Shown: positions 29,783-38,304, numbered from the stretch's first letter. The stretch is DNA of 43,853 bases from Methanobrevibacter sp. (GCA_017652345.1 JAGCBE010000364.1:1-43853); one strand, 5' to 3'. Made by a program: numbers and translations. Notes: a model not told the origin generated them from the sequence alone.

Positions 29783-30430
29783 TTATGCAAAGTAATGAGG
29801 AATACCATGCAAACCACCACGTTCAACACCAGAAAGTGTGAATGTGGAATCATCAGCAACACCAATTACAACCAAGTGTTTGCCATCATAACTAGAGAAT
29901 GACAAAGTACCACGAGGATCTGCAGATGTTGCAGTTTGAGCTGTATTGACAGGAGCAACTAATGTACCAACTGTACCTTTAACTCCACTTTCAATTGTTG
30001 CCAAAACTTGTGTACAACGTACAGGCAAACCGAATTTAGATCCAGTTTTAACCGTAACAGTTGCAGCAGTTCCAGCAGGAACATCAATATTACAGATTTT
30101 CTTAAACGCTTTGACACCAAGAACAGCAGTTGTTCCGTTCAAAGTCAATTCTTCTGTAACAGGTTGATCCAAATAGTCATAACCTTTGACAGTAACTTTA
30201 GCAGTATCTGCAGTAGAAGCGACAACTTGAATGTTCCGACCATAAGTAGCATCCAAAACAAACGGACTAGCACCGTAATCTTTCGTACCAGCAGCAGTAG
30301 CAGTGACAGTTAAGTCAATAATTTTTGCTTCAGCCGCAACAATACCAAGATCAGCTTTGAATGTTCCACCTTGTACACAAGCATCATACTTGCATAAAGG
30401 TGTATATTTACTAGCGACATTATCTAACAT
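29783..30430 (-). CDS. Probable head decoration or head-fibre protein (215 aa)
   Basis: A beta-rich, Ala/Thr/Val-rich protein with Ig-like character (IQVVASTADTAKVTVKGYDY, VTEELTLNGTTAVLG), few charged residues and codon use richer in G/C than most of the genome, a mark of high expression shared with the capsid gene. It lies two genes downstream of the major capsid protein. It probably sits on the capsid surface. No exact family is recognised. Confidence 0.55.
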   Translation of the reverse strand: MLDNVASKYTPLCKYDACVQGGTFKADLGIVAAEAKIIDLTVTATAAGTKDYGASPFVLDATYGRNIQVVASTADTAKVTVKGYDYLDQPVTEELTLNGTTAVLGVKAFKKICNIDVPAGTAATVTVKTGSKFGLPVRCTQVLATIESGVKGTVGTLVAPVNTAQTATSADPRGTLSFSSYDGKHLVVIGVADDSTFTLSGVERGGLHGIPHYFA

Positions 30431-30431
30431 T

Positions 30432-30761
30432 TTAATTTCCTTTCGAATTTTTTGTTACTTTTATTAAACCTTCTTTAGAAACTTCTTCAGTTTCATCCAA
30501 ATCTTCTTCAACTTCTTCAGTATCTTTTACGATTTTTGATTCAGTTGTACCCGATTTGTATTCTGGTGCATCACTTGGAATAGAAAATCCGAAACTTTGC
30601 ATCAATTTTGTATCACCAACAATAGAATCTCCATTATCTTTGATAACTATGTATGCATCTTTTACAAGAATTTCTTTTTCTTCACGTTTGCTACCATCAG
30701 GACTCAACATAATTACAGTTTTCTTATAAGGTTTGTACTTAAACATTTTGTATTTCAACAT
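30432..30761 (-). CDS. Hypothetical protein between capsid and decoration genes (109 aa)
   Basis: Not recognised. A basic beta-type N-terminal half (MLKYKMFKYKPYKKTVIML) is followed by an acidic Glu/Thr/Asp-rich tail (DTEEVEEDLDETEEV, about 85-99). There are no Cys or membrane segments. ATG 30761 follows GGAGAGC. The position suggests a minor head protein or assembly factor. Confidence 0.6.
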   Translation of the reverse strand: MLKYKMFKYKPYKKTVIMLSPDGSKREEKEILVKDAYIVIKDNGDSIVGDTKLMQSFGFSIPSDAPEYKSGTTESKIVKDTEEVEEDLDETEEVSKEGLIKVTKNSKGN

Positions 30762-30781
30762 AGTGCTCTCCTTTCATTTAA

Positions 30782-31741
30782 CTACATCTTAATAACAGCT
30801 TGTGTACGATTGGCTTTCCACAAACACATTTGACCTTGCCAAATAATACGTCTGCCAATTGCATCAGTGTTCCAAGGAGCAACCAATTCTTTGACTTTCA
30901 TATTAGCATGTTTCAAAACGTGCATACGAAGATAAGTCGTATTCAAAACATATGCTTTGTCTGCTGGACAAGCTTCGTCATAAATCATAGTGACTCCACC
31001 GAAAGCTACACCATCAAAACCTAAGTCATACATTTTTTGTGCATTTAAGTTACCATCAGCTAAGATAGAAACTTTATTACGTACAGCGTTACGATACAAA
31101 CGGTAGAAGTTTTTACCACACAAAATCAAGTCTGGTTTTCCATTCTTACCTTGCTTCATATCCAACAAAACATCATCCAAAGCTTCTTGAATGTTGTTAA
31201 TTGTCAATGAACCACTGTAATCGACAGCCATTGTACGCCACCAATCATTAGTAGAACGATCAATTCCACCAACAGTACCAGAATTTGGAGTATCAGGAAC
31301 TAACAAAGCCAAACCATTTGGATCTTTATTAGCACCAGTTCCATACAACCAAGTACTAAATTGTTCGGAAATTGTTTCTTCCAAAGTTTCCATTTTACCT
31401 TTAATCAACTTAAAGATTTCAGTAGAACCTTTGTTTTCATCTTGTTCTTGATCAGAAATAATTACTGTACCAGCAACACGACTCCAACCGTATTTGACAG
31501 TATCAAATTCATTGGATTGTTGTACTGGCAATTCGTCATAATACGAATAAGCAGTAACATTCGGATTTCGACCAGTGATGATTGGGTTAGTAATATCTTT
31601 ACCACCATCTTCATATTCTACCATGTCTTTTGACATAGCATACGCATAAAAAGCGTTCGATTTTACAGCAGCGAACAACAACTTTTTACGAGAACGTTGC
31701 AAAGTTGCATTCAAAACTGTTTCTAATACAGGACTTCCCAT
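30782..31741 (-). CDS. Major capsid protein (319 aa)
   Basis: Identified by position after the portal and scaffold genes, by length and by composition. It is a mixed alpha/beta protein with an N-terminal helical arm, then QQSNEFDTVKYGWSRVAGTV and a long helix (EIFKLIKGKMETLEETISEQF), resembling the spine helix of HK97-fold capsids. GKNGKPDLILCGKNFYRLY and the final IIWQGQMCLWKANRTQAVI fit the P-domain and end strands of this fold. ATG 31741 was chosen for AAGGAG; the gene has the mild G/C-rich codon shift of an abundant protein. Confidence 0.75.
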   Translation of the reverse strand: MGSPVLETVLNATLQRSRKKLLFAAVKSNAFYAYAMSKDMVEYEDGGKDITNPIITGRNPNVTAYSYYDELPVQQSNEFDTVKYGWSRVAGTVIISDQEQDENKGSTEIFKLIKGKMETLEETISEQFSTWLYGTGANKDPNGLALLVPDTPNSGTVGGIDRSTNDWWRTMAVDYSGSLTINNIQEALDDVLLDMKQGKNGKPDLILCGKNFYRLYRNAVRNKVSILADGNLNAQKMYDLGFDGVAFGGVTMIYDEACPADKAYVLNTTYLRMHVLKHANMKVKELVAPWNTDAIGRRIIWQGQMCLWKANRTQAVIKM

Positions 31742-31772
31742 AATTTCTTCTCCTTTCAATAAAAATGTTTAA

Positions 31773-32828
31773 TTATTTTAGTCCACTTTCTTCCATAGCT
31801 TCACGAATGATATTTTTAAATCCTTCGTTTACTCCAGCTACATGAGGTTGTCGTGTAGTTTTGACAACATTTTCACTAATTGTTGGTGCTTTAGGTAAAC
31901 CTTGTGGCACTGTTTCATTAGGTTTTTGTTGAGCTAACACTTCTAAAGGAACTGAAAAGTCTAAACCTTTTTGAAGGTAGAAATTTTTTAACTTATAGTA
32001 TGCAAGTTCTGGTGTTAATGACGGATCATTTCGTACCATAAATGCCAAAGTCTTGTCATGAACAACAGAGTCTGGATATTTTTGAACAAAACTATTATAT
32101 TCATTAGTAACTTGTTGTTCTTGTTCTTGAGCTTGGACTCTTGCTTCTCGTTCTGCTACAAACGGTGCGAGTTTTGCATCCAACATTTGCTTTATAGCTT
32201 CAGCGTTAATTGATGGCTGCATCCCTTCGATATCTACATTTATACCACTACTTTGAAGATTAGTCAACAAAAATTTTACAACTTCTGTCGGATTTTTCTT
32301 CCATTGACGTACAAAATCGAATCCAGATTGTATATCTTGTGGTGATAAATCACTTGCTTTGAAACCATCAACTACTTGTTTATAAGCATTTAGTTCTTGT
32401 TCCATAGCATTGTATTGTTCTTTGATTTGAGGTAACACATTTTGTGTAAAATGTTGTTGACTTCTACGCAATCTTTGAGCTTCTTCATAAAATCTACGTT
32501 CAGCTCCAGCTTTTGCGATCACTTTTCCTTCAGCATCAACTAAATCTTGACCTTGAGGGTGTTGGTTTGGTTGAACTTGTTGCTGATTAGTATCAACTTT
32601 AGCTGGTTTAGGTTGCTTTTTTGTTTCTTTTTGTTTATTGTTGATGACATTTTGCATATCTTCATCAACATCTTGTTCTTGTTCTTCTGAAGTTTGTTCA
32701 GGTTGTTGAACAGTTTGTTCTTCTTGGTCATTAACTTGCGTTGTTTCTTCTTCATCATCAAAATTTCCTTGATCAATATTATCAACATCACTCATTAATT
32801 GTTCCAGTTCAGTGTTAGTATTCCCCAT
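31773..32828 (-). CDS. Scaffolding protein (351 aa)
   Basis: The acidic, low-complexity N-terminus is rich in Glu and Gln (EEETTQVNDQEEQTVQQPEQ), followed by helical coiled-coil regions and a basic C-terminal helix (NEGFKNIIREAMEESG). This is the usual composition of phage scaffolds, and the gene lies between portal and capsid. It would guide capsid assembly and then leave. ATG 32828 follows AAGGAG. Confidence 0.75.
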   Translation of the reverse strand: MGNTNTELEQLMSDVDNIDQGNFDDEEETTQVNDQEEQTVQQPEQTSEEQEQDVDEDMQNVINNKQKETKKQPKPAKVDTNQQQVQPNQHPQGQDLVDAEGKVIAKAGAERRFYEEAQRLRRSQQHFTQNVLPQIKEQYNAMEQELNAYKQVVDGFKASDLSPQDIQSGFDFVRQWKKNPTEVVKFLLTNLQSSGINVDIEGMQPSINAEAIKQMLDAKLAPFVAEREARVQAQEQEQQVTNEYNSFVQKYPDSVVHDKTLAFMVRNDPSLTPELAYYKLKNFYLQKGLDFSVPLEVLAQQKPNETVPQGLPKAPTISENVVKTTRQPHVAGVNEGFKNIIREAMEESGLK

Positions 32829-32851
32829 TTTATTTCTCCTTTTGTTAAGGG

Positions 32852-35032
32852 TTACATATTTAAATTATCCTGACCATAAATTGCAGCAGGTTCGGATGGT
32901 TGATTCATCACATTATTCAGAATTGTATTTTGTACAGATTCAGGTAATTGTGATGCTTGTTGGATATTAGCTGCTTGATCCACAATTTCTGTATTAGCTT
33001 GTTCATTTGCAAGATTCGCTTGAGCTTCTTGTTGTTGAGCTTGAGCTTGTGCTTGCATTTGTTGAGCTTGTATTTGTTGTTGTATTGAATCAATAATTGT
33101 TTGTATATCTTCTTCTTTAACAATAAATGAATCAAAAGCACGAGATAACATTTTTAACATAACTATTACAACCATTGGAGTAGCTGATGCGAATTGTCCA
33201 AGAAGTTGTGTAATTTGTAATGCTTGTTGTTGTTTTGCTGCACTATTTGGTCTTTGTGTACTACCACCAACAACATCTAAACTAAAGTTTTTACGTATTT
33301 CTTCAGCTGTATAATTGTTCCAACTTTGTGCATATTCATCACTTAAAATTTCACCAACTTGTTCTTTTGTCATGAATTGTAATACTAATTGTGCAAGACC
33401 CCAACCAACTTGACCTAACCAACGTTCAATTAAGTCACGTTTATCATCCATCTTGACATTTTTACCAGCCATATATGTCTGAATTGCCATATTTGTTGTA
33501 TTAGTTTTGTATTCTCCACTACGAATTGTAGCATCTGTACCACTGGCTGCATCAATTTGTCGTAATAAGTCACCTTTATCATACAAAACTTGGTTTTTAT
33601 CGTACGGAACTTGACCAGTAAATAAAACATCTTCAAACTTTACACCTTCTGGTAATGCAATTGGTACAATAGTTTCACCACCATTTGCCCATTTTTCAAT
33701 GGCTTGTTTACTTACTCCAATATTTGAATTAAACAAATAATGATTAAAACCAAAGTCACGCATCTGTGAAAGTTTTGCGTTAATTTTGTTAATTTCATCT
33801 TGTTGGTCTACGTACAAACTAATCTCGCCATGAGTTAATGTAGAATTTGGTGATTCAATAAAGTTGAGTATGTAATATGGAAAAAACTCTTGTAAATGAT
33901 ACGGATCATCATATACCCACAACGGATATTCCCAATCTGAACCAGTATACAAATAAACTCTACGTTTTACTTTATCCCAAATCCAAAAACATTCAGTTAA
34001 TTGTGATTTTTTGTATGCTTCTGTATTATCGTAACCATAATTGTCATCAAATCTTGCTTGATCTGTAATGTTTCTATATTCTTCTTCAATTTCATGATCT
34101 CTACCAACTTTAAGTACATGTGTTGGTTTATATACAGAACGTGTTTCATCATTATCTTCATTTTGTATACCAAACTTTGCTTTAATCCACATAGTTGGTA
34201 AATATGTACGTTCAATCATCCACTTTGCATCAGTACCATCTTGTTCTTGTGCAGTTGGATCTACAAATAAATCAATTGGTTGAATATGTTGTACATATAA
34301 ACAACTAGGTTCACTAAAGTCAACCATTTCGTTTAAAGCAATTAACTGTCCTTCAAGTTTTTCGATTTCTTTTGGTTCTTTTGCTTGTAAAAGTTGATCA
34401 CGTATTTTATCTAATTCTTGAAGTGTATCAGCATTTGTTAAGTTTTTATTAGTCCAACCAATTTTAAGTATACCTCTATTAGTAATCATAGAATTAATGA
34501 TACCTTTACGTGCTTTTGGTTGCATATTTACACCAGGATTTGTACGAGTTTGTAAAATTACATTCAAAAGTCGTTCAAGAGTTGTACTAATTGACAAGTT
34601 TTGTTCATTTTCTATTTCAGGTGTTATCTCAACTGTAGGATTTTGTGAATATAAATTAGGTAACATACCCATAACATTTGTGAAGATAACATTTTCTTTG
34701 CAAGTTTCTTTTTTCCGTAACTTTTTTGTAGTACTTGCTGCATAAACTGTATCATCATTATCAGCAAATCTGTAACCAATTTGATCAATATTAAAATATT
34801 TTAATGCTTTATCCCAATGAGATGTAACATCTTTCATAGCAGCTTTACTTTGATGAAATCTTGTTTGCCAAAGTTTACCTTCATTTTTACTAACAGGTAT
34901 TTTAGCATCACCATACATTCTAAACTGTGGTGTATAAGTATCTGATTCTTCAGTGTTTTCTACACCGATAGATTCATTCATTTCTTCATCAAAACGTTGA
35001 TTAATTTTCTTTAAGCGTGATGTTTTACTCAT
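32852..35032 (-). CDS. Portal protein (726 aa)
   Basis: Ring protein at the packaging vertex. The body has portal features: N-terminal helices with KLWQTRFHQSKAAMKDVTSHWD, a stem/wing region with LYVQHIQPIDLFVDPTA, LTHGEISLYVDQQDEINKINAKLS, and GSGDA-like IDAASGTDATIRSGEYKTNTT. The C-terminal ~75 residues are Gln/Ala-rich (QAQAQAQQQEAQANLANEQA), resembling the extended barrel helix of P22-type portals, and the length is close to P22's 725 aa. ATG 35032 overlaps the terminase stop by 8 bases and has AAGGAG; an upstream in-frame ATG at 35053 is inside the terminase gene. Confidence 0.8.
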   Translation of the reverse strand: MSKTSRLKKINQRFDEEMNESIGVENTEESDTYTPQFRMYGDAKIPVSKNEGKLWQTRFHQSKAAMKDVTSHWDKALKYFNIDQIGYRFADNDDTVYAASTTKKLRKKETCKENVIFTNVMGMLPNLYSQNPTVEITPEIENEQNLSISTTLERLLNVILQTRTNPGVNMQPKARKGIINSMITNRGILKIGWTNKNLTNADTLQELDKIRDQLLQAKEPKEIEKLEGQLIALNEMVDFSEPSCLYVQHIQPIDLFVDPTAQEQDGTDAKWMIERTYLPTMWIKAKFGIQNEDNDETRSVYKPTHVLKVGRDHEIEEEYRNITDQARFDDNYGYDNTEAYKKSQLTECFWIWDKVKRRVYLYTGSDWEYPLWVYDDPYHLQEFFPYYILNFIESPNSTLTHGEISLYVDQQDEINKINAKLSQMRDFGFNHYLFNSNIGVSKQAIEKWANGGETIVPIALPEGVKFEDVLFTGQVPYDKNQVLYDKGDLLRQIDAASGTDATIRSGEYKTNTTNMAIQTYMAGKNVKMDDKRDLIERWLGQVGWGLAQLVLQFMTKEQVGEILSDEYAQSWNNYTAEEIRKNFSLDVVGGSTQRPNSAAKQQQALQITQLLGQFASATPMVVIVMLKMLSRAFDSFIVKEEDIQTIIDSIQQQIQAQQMQAQAQAQQQEAQANLANEQANTEIVDQAANIQQASQLPESVQNTILNNVMNQPSEPAAIYGQDNLNM

Positions 35033-36518
35033 AATTTTCTCCTTCTTCTTCACTCCAATTGGTTATAAACCTAGTATCATTTTTAGGTTTGTTTAATATT
35101 TTACTAATTTCTGGTCGATAAGTCAACATATATTTTATCATATCCATGGCATGATCGTTCTTTCCATTAGGAATATCAACACTTTCGTCATCTTTATCTT
35201 TTTTCCAATAGTAGTCAGTAATTTCATCAATAAACCATTGACACTTATCAGAAACATAAAAATGTGGTGCATTCCAATCACCAGTTAATGGATGTTGATG
35301 CATTTTGTATTTACACATATAACCATTCACTTTATTTATACCAGCAATTATATCATTTTGTCCAGGAGTCATACGAATTCCGTAATCATTGAAGAAAATG
35401 TTTGCAAGACTTGTAGTTTCTCGTGCATCTTTGTGTACAGTTCGTTTAAAAATTGCAGGATCTGCTATAACAACTGCAGTAGGTATTGCATATTCGTATT
35501 CATCTCGTATTTTTAGTATCTGTTTTGCAATATAATCGTTAGTTTTTTCTTTATCATAGTAACCATCCATCAAAAATATGTTACCTTTATTGTCAACAAA
35601 TGCAAAACCATATGCACTTGGTACAGCTAATCCATAGTCAAATGCTTCAAGTACAGTTAAATTGTAACTTTGTTTTAACTGAAAATAATAATTTTTTATC
35701 CATTCGTGTGGTAAAACATGTGTGTTCATATCAAATTCTGGATAAACTAAACCTTCATAACCTTCCCATTTACCTTCCAAAAATCTATCTTTCATCTGAC
35801 CTTTATATGTCATTTCCATTGTTCGAATAAAATCTTCAGGTAAATTATCTTTGTTTTCATAAGTACTACCTTCAACCACACCAATAAGTAGTTCATTTGT
35901 ATTTTTGTCAATTAACAAATCATCTGTAATTTGTTGATATTGTTGATAAATTTGAAGTGGTCTAATAATTTTCTTATATACCCAATTTCGTGTAGGGTTA
36001 CACAATAACATTAACCATCTTGGTCCAGTTTTTGGCATAGTTGTATCAGATCCGTTATATTGTGCAGTACCACGAAGTCGACCTAATAAATCTGTAAAAT
36101 CTTTGTAAGTAATTCCAGGATCTTCTACTTGATCAACCAAAGCAAAGTCAAAAGTTGCAGACAAAACGTTAGAAGTTGAGTTATTATCTCCACCTTGTTG
36201 AGTTAAATAACCAAAAACACACGAACTTCCATTATTAAATGTAACAACTCGATCAGCTTTATTAAAACTTTTGATCCATTGTTTAGGACACCACTTAAAA
36301 AATTCTTTCATAGTTGTACCTGTAACTTTTGGTAAAGTTTCACGTAAAATTGCACCATGACAACCAGGATAATCGTGCATAATTTGTAAACATTTCATAC
36401 AACCGCAAGAAGTTTTACCATTTCCAAAACCACCACCGTACATTTGTATTTTTGTACGTAAATTTAAAAATCTTTCTTGCAAACTTCCTTCAATTATTCG
36501 GTAATTTTGTTCAGACAT
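35025..36518 (-). CDS. Terminase large subunit (497 aa)
   Basis: DNA-packaging motor and nuclease. The Walker A variant GGGFGNGKTS lies at residues 28-37. The Walker B region is FDFALVDQVED, with the acidic residue spaced as in the T7-type DDVE motif rather than the usual DE. The nuclease domain has LEAFDYG, VVIADPA and GKNDHAMDMIKYM, supplying the Asp triad for cleavage. Length is normal. The start lies next to the small-subunit stop and the stop overlaps the portal start, giving the order TerS-TerL-portal. Confidence 0.87.
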   Translation of the reverse strand: MSEQNYRIIEGSLQERFLNLRTKIQMYGGGFGNGKTSCGCMKCLQIMHDYPGCHGAILRETLPKVTGTTMKEFFKWCPKQWIKSFNKADRVVTFNNGSSCVFGYLTQQGGDNNSTSNVLSATFDFALVDQVEDPGITYKDFTDLLGRLRGTAQYNGSDTTMPKTGPRWLMLLCNPTRNWVYKKIIRPLQIYQQYQQITDDLLIDKNTNELLIGVVEGSTYENKDNLPEDFIRTMEMTYKGQMKDRFLEGKWEGYEGLVYPEFDMNTHVLPHEWIKNYYFQLKQSYNLTVLEAFDYGLAVPSAYGFAFVDNKGNIFLMDGYYDKEKTNDYIAKQILKIRDEYEYAIPTAVVIADPAIFKRTVHKDARETTSLANIFFNDYGIRMTPGQNDIIAGINKVNGYMCKYKMHQHPLTGDWNAPHFYVSDKCQWFIDEITDYYWKKDKDDESVDIPNGKNDHAMDMIKYMLTYRPEISKILNKPKNDTRFITNWSEEEGENYE

Positions 36519-37100
36519 TTACACTTCCTCATATTCTGCATCAACAGGTTTAATATTTTCTAACTGTTTTTTCTCATTATCGTTCTTGGTTATGTACAAA
36601 ATTCGTAATTCGTTGTCAACTTTCATCTTATGTTCAACAACATCAACAGGTCTTTGTCCACTTCTATCTAAAATATCTTGAGCAGCCAATAAACTAAACT
36701 TCGGATTTGCACAGTTTTGCATAATATCAACAACTTTTTCTGCAGCTCTTTTACTTGCTTTAGATAAATAATTACGAACATCACCTTCATCTAATTCTTT
36801 AATACTTGCTAACATTTTCTTTTTATAATCAGCAAAATCTTGTGACATTACAATAGTTTGTATATTTTCTAAAGATATTTTTGTAACAGTACTTATATCT
36901 TGTAAACTTAATCCGTATAAATTGTAACAAAGTACTTGAGATATGATATTTACGTTTGTTAAATCTGGTAAATCTGATAATTTTCGTCTAACTTCTGCAT
37001 CTTCTTGTTGAAGTTGTGTATTTGTTTTAATCTTTACAACATTTTGTTGTGTAGGTTCAACTTTTTCTATTACTTGTCCATTAGGTAATGTAATTTGCAT
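36519..37100 (-). CDS. Terminase small subunit (193 aa)
   Basis: First gene of the late arm, directly upstream of the large terminase. The helical central domain has YGLSLQDISTVTKISLENIQTIVM, a helix-turn-helix pattern (about 58-81) expected for DNA recognition, followed by a coiled region and AAQDILDRSGQRPVDVVEHK, typical of TerS C-terminal parts. It would bind the packaging start site, plausibly in the adjacent non-coding region with its C5 runs. ATG 37100 follows GAGGAAT, downstream of a consensus promoter at 37135-37163. Confidence 0.75.
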   Translation of the reverse strand: MQITLPNGQVIEKVEPTQQNVVKIKTNTQLQQEDAEVRRKLSDLPDLTNVNIISQVLCYNLYGLSLQDISTVTKISLENIQTIVMSQDFADYKKKMLASIKELDEGDVRNYLSKASKRAAEKVVDIMQNCANPKFSLLAAQDILDRSGQRPVDVVEHKMKVDNELRILYITKNDNEKKQLENIKPVDAEYEEV

Positions 37101-37134
37101 ATAAATTCCTCATAAGTTTTGTTCAATGTTGCAG

Positions 37135-37163
37135 AGTATAGCAAAGTTTTTTGTAATTGTCAA
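37135..37163 (-). promoter_or_regulatory. Sigma-70-type promoter for the late arm
   Basis: On the minus strand TTGACA (37158-37163) and TATACT (37135-37140) are 17 bases apart, with TGC just before the -10 (extended -10). It reads into the small terminase gene with a short leader of about 30 bases. It is probably the main late promoter and uses the host vegetative sigma factor. Confidence 0.75.
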
Positions 37164-37191
37164 CTACTTTTTTCAAAAAAGATTTCCTTCT

Positions 37192-37248
37192 CCCCCTTTC
37201 TTCCCCCTTCCTTCTCTCATACTCTTATCTATCCCCCTATAATCCCCC
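37192..37248 (+). other. Polypyrimidine tract with four C5 runs
   Basis: Four runs of exactly five C's lie at 37192-37196, 37203-37207, 37233-37237 and 37244-37248 within a C/T-dominated stretch (37183-37256). Further C5 runs are at 37324-37328 and 37554-37558. On the minus strand they are G5 runs, able in principle to form a long-loop G-quadruplex. Such GC clusters are rare in this AT-rich genome. It lies ~90 bases upstream of the small terminase gene. Confidence 0.6.
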
Positions 37249-37370
37249 TTATCCATTCAAAAGTGGAGGTGCGTAATTGGTACACGTAAAAGTTGTGCAA
37301 AATTAATTCCATGCGTCAGCTAACCCCCGCACTTTTTACTCGTACATATTTACCAAACAATACTCGCTTA

Positions 37371-37510
37371 TTTTGTAGATAATATTTGTACACTTTGTAG
37401 ATAATTTTGTAACTATATGTAAATAACTACTTGATTTGTATACAATTTTGTAAATATTTTGTAGATATGTGTAAAGTAGTTTATAGAAGTTGTATATATT
37501 TTGTAGAATA
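37371..37510 (+). repeat. Iteron-like direct repeats (TTTGTAGATA)
   Basis: Four copies of a TTTGTAGA(T/A)(A/T)-type repeat begin at 37372, 37394, 37458 and 37500, each in an AT-rich context. Looser TTTGTAAAT and TTTGTA variants lie between them. The arrangement resembles initiator-binding iterons, though low-complexity AT sequence could give some matches by chance. Confidence 0.4.
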
Positions 37511-37518
37511 TTGTGTAG

Positions 37519-37548
37519 TTGACCTCAATTATCTATTTCCCGTATAAT
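37519..37548 (+). promoter_or_regulatory. Sigma-70-type promoter for the plus arm
   Basis: TTGACC (37519-37524) and TATAAT (37543-37548) are 18 bases apart. It reads toward the gene at 37950 and would make a leader of about 395 bases containing several hairpins. It sits ~360 bases from the divergent late promoter. Confidence 0.65.
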
Positions 37549-37553
37549 ATACA

Positions 37554-37576
37554 CCCCCTTTTTGGAAACGTGGGGG
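37554..37576 (+). other. C5/G5 hairpin at the transcript start
   Basis: CCCCC (37554-37558) can pair with GGGGG (37572-37576) around a 13-base loop. It begins about where transcription from the 37519-37548 promoter would start, so it would cap the 5' end of the plus-arm message and could protect it. Confidence 0.45.
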
Positions 37577-37614
37577 ATAGTTGTTTCTAAAATTGTTACA
37601 AATTGTTACAGTAC

Positions 37615-37652
37615 TATGTGGTATTATAGTACCACATACAACCAGAGGTTGT
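37615..37652 (+). other. Two adjacent perfect hairpins in the leader
   Basis: A 9-bp stem pairs 37615-37623 (TATGTGGTA) with 37630-37638, loop of 6. Directly next to it, a 6-bp stem pairs 37638-37643 (ACAACC) with 37647-37652, loop of 3. There is no T-tract after either, so they are not terminators. They could be protein-binding sites or leader RNA structure. Confidence 0.5.
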
Positions 37653-37871
37653 GTATATAACACATATTCATATAAATAACACAATTTGTACAATTTTATA
37701 CACAAATTTGTATTAAGTTTTGTAATATTTGTAGTAGTTTATACAATTTTGTGTATTTGTTATGTAATTTTATGTAATATGTATGTAAAATGAAATAATT
37801 TGCATTAAATTCTGTTACATTTATGTATAATTTAGTGTATATATTATATACATTTGTGTACATTTTAAGTA

Positions 37872-37917
37872 AATTTTTTGTTCTAAATATGTGAAGAACA
37901 AAAAATTAAGTTCTTCA
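37872..37917 (+). promoter_or_regulatory. Mutually exclusive leader hairpins (attenuator-like)
   Basis: A 13-bp stem pairs 37872-37884 with 37895-37907 (loop of 10). A competing 8-bp stem pairs 37892-37899 (TGAAGAAC) with 37910-37917 (GTTCTTCA). They share the TGAAGAAC segment, so only one can form. The element ends about 20 bases before the ribosome site of the 58-aa gene. Neither stem is followed by a long T-run, so control of translation or RNA processing is as likely as termination. Confidence 0.5.
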
Positions 37918-37949
37918 TAGTATTAACTTAAACAACAAAGGAGTTGTAA

Positions 37950-38126
37950 ATGACAAATAAAGTAAATTTAACAAAAGATTTAGTACAAATTGGTAAAGAT
38001 TTGAACAAAACTTGTGAAGATGTTGTAACATTAAGTAAAGATACATTCACAGTTTGTTCAGATTTTGTTGAAAAATGTTTTGATTCTGTACAAAATTGGT
38101 TCACAAAGGAGTTAAACAATGCGTAA
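37950..38126 (+). CDS. Hypothetical helical protein, first gene of the plus arm (58 aa)
   Basis: A 58-aa ORF with an amphipathic, phasin-like helical pattern (TCEDVVTLSKDTFTVCSDFV); two or more helices, three Cys, no membrane segment. ATG 37950 follows AAAGGAG at the right distance. It overlaps the next gene by 8 bases. As the first gene after the plus-arm promoter and structured leader it is a candidate early host-takeover protein, but no function is recognised. Confidence 0.65.
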   Translation: MTNKVNLTKDLVQIGKDLNKTCEDVVTLSKDTFTVCSDFVEKCFDSVQNWFTKELNNA

Positions 38127-38304
38127 AAAATTAATTTATCGTTTAGTTTTTAGCTTTGGATATGATGAATGTGAATTACTTGAATTAAGTAATCAACAAT
38201 TATCAAATCTTTTGGTGTCTTTAATGATTGCTGAACGTACAGCGACATTTAATGGACACAAACCAGTGAAGTTGCAAGCTGGTAAGTTAAATTGCAACAA
38301 TTAG
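38119..38304 (+). CDS. Hypothetical protein (61 aa)
   Basis: Not recognised. A basic N-terminal strand (RKKLIYRLVFSFGYDE) is followed by a helical Leu/Ser-rich part (LLELSNQQLSNLLVSLMIAER) and a basic tail. The start lies in the upstream gene with AAAGGAG, indicating coupling. A small early accessory protein. Confidence 0.65.
   Translation: MRKKLIYRLVFSFGYDECELLELSNQQLSNLLVSLMIAERTATFNGHKPVKLQAGKLNCNN

Larger units (their letters stand above)
37101..37949. other. Divergent control region, probable origin and/or packaging site
   Basis: This ~850-base stretch has no supported gene and separates the two divergent arms. It holds, left to right: the late promoter; a pyrimidine tract with C5 runs; about 60 less AT-rich bases (37261-37320); iteron-like TTTGTAGATA repeats; the plus-strand promoter 37519-37548; a C5/G5 hairpin; a tandem 10-mer AATTGTTACA (37591-37610); perfect hairpins at 37615-37638 and 37638-37652; about 200 very AT-rich bases (37660-37860); and competing hairpins at 37872-37917. 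This mix is typical of origin, packaging and transcription control, but which function applies is inference. Confidence 0.6.

Noticed and set aside
37261..37330. tRNA-like look (GGAGGTGCGTAATTGGTAC)
   Set aside because: It resembles a D-loop but I find no matching acceptor stem, anticodon arm or T-loop on either strand.
37311..37382. Short ORF of 23 codons in the control region
   Set aside because: No ribosome site, and it runs into the repeat region; more likely chance.
37616..37660. 14-codon ORF in the plus-arm leader as a leader peptide
   Set aside because: No Shine-Dalgarno and no run of control codons; it lies across the hairpin stems.
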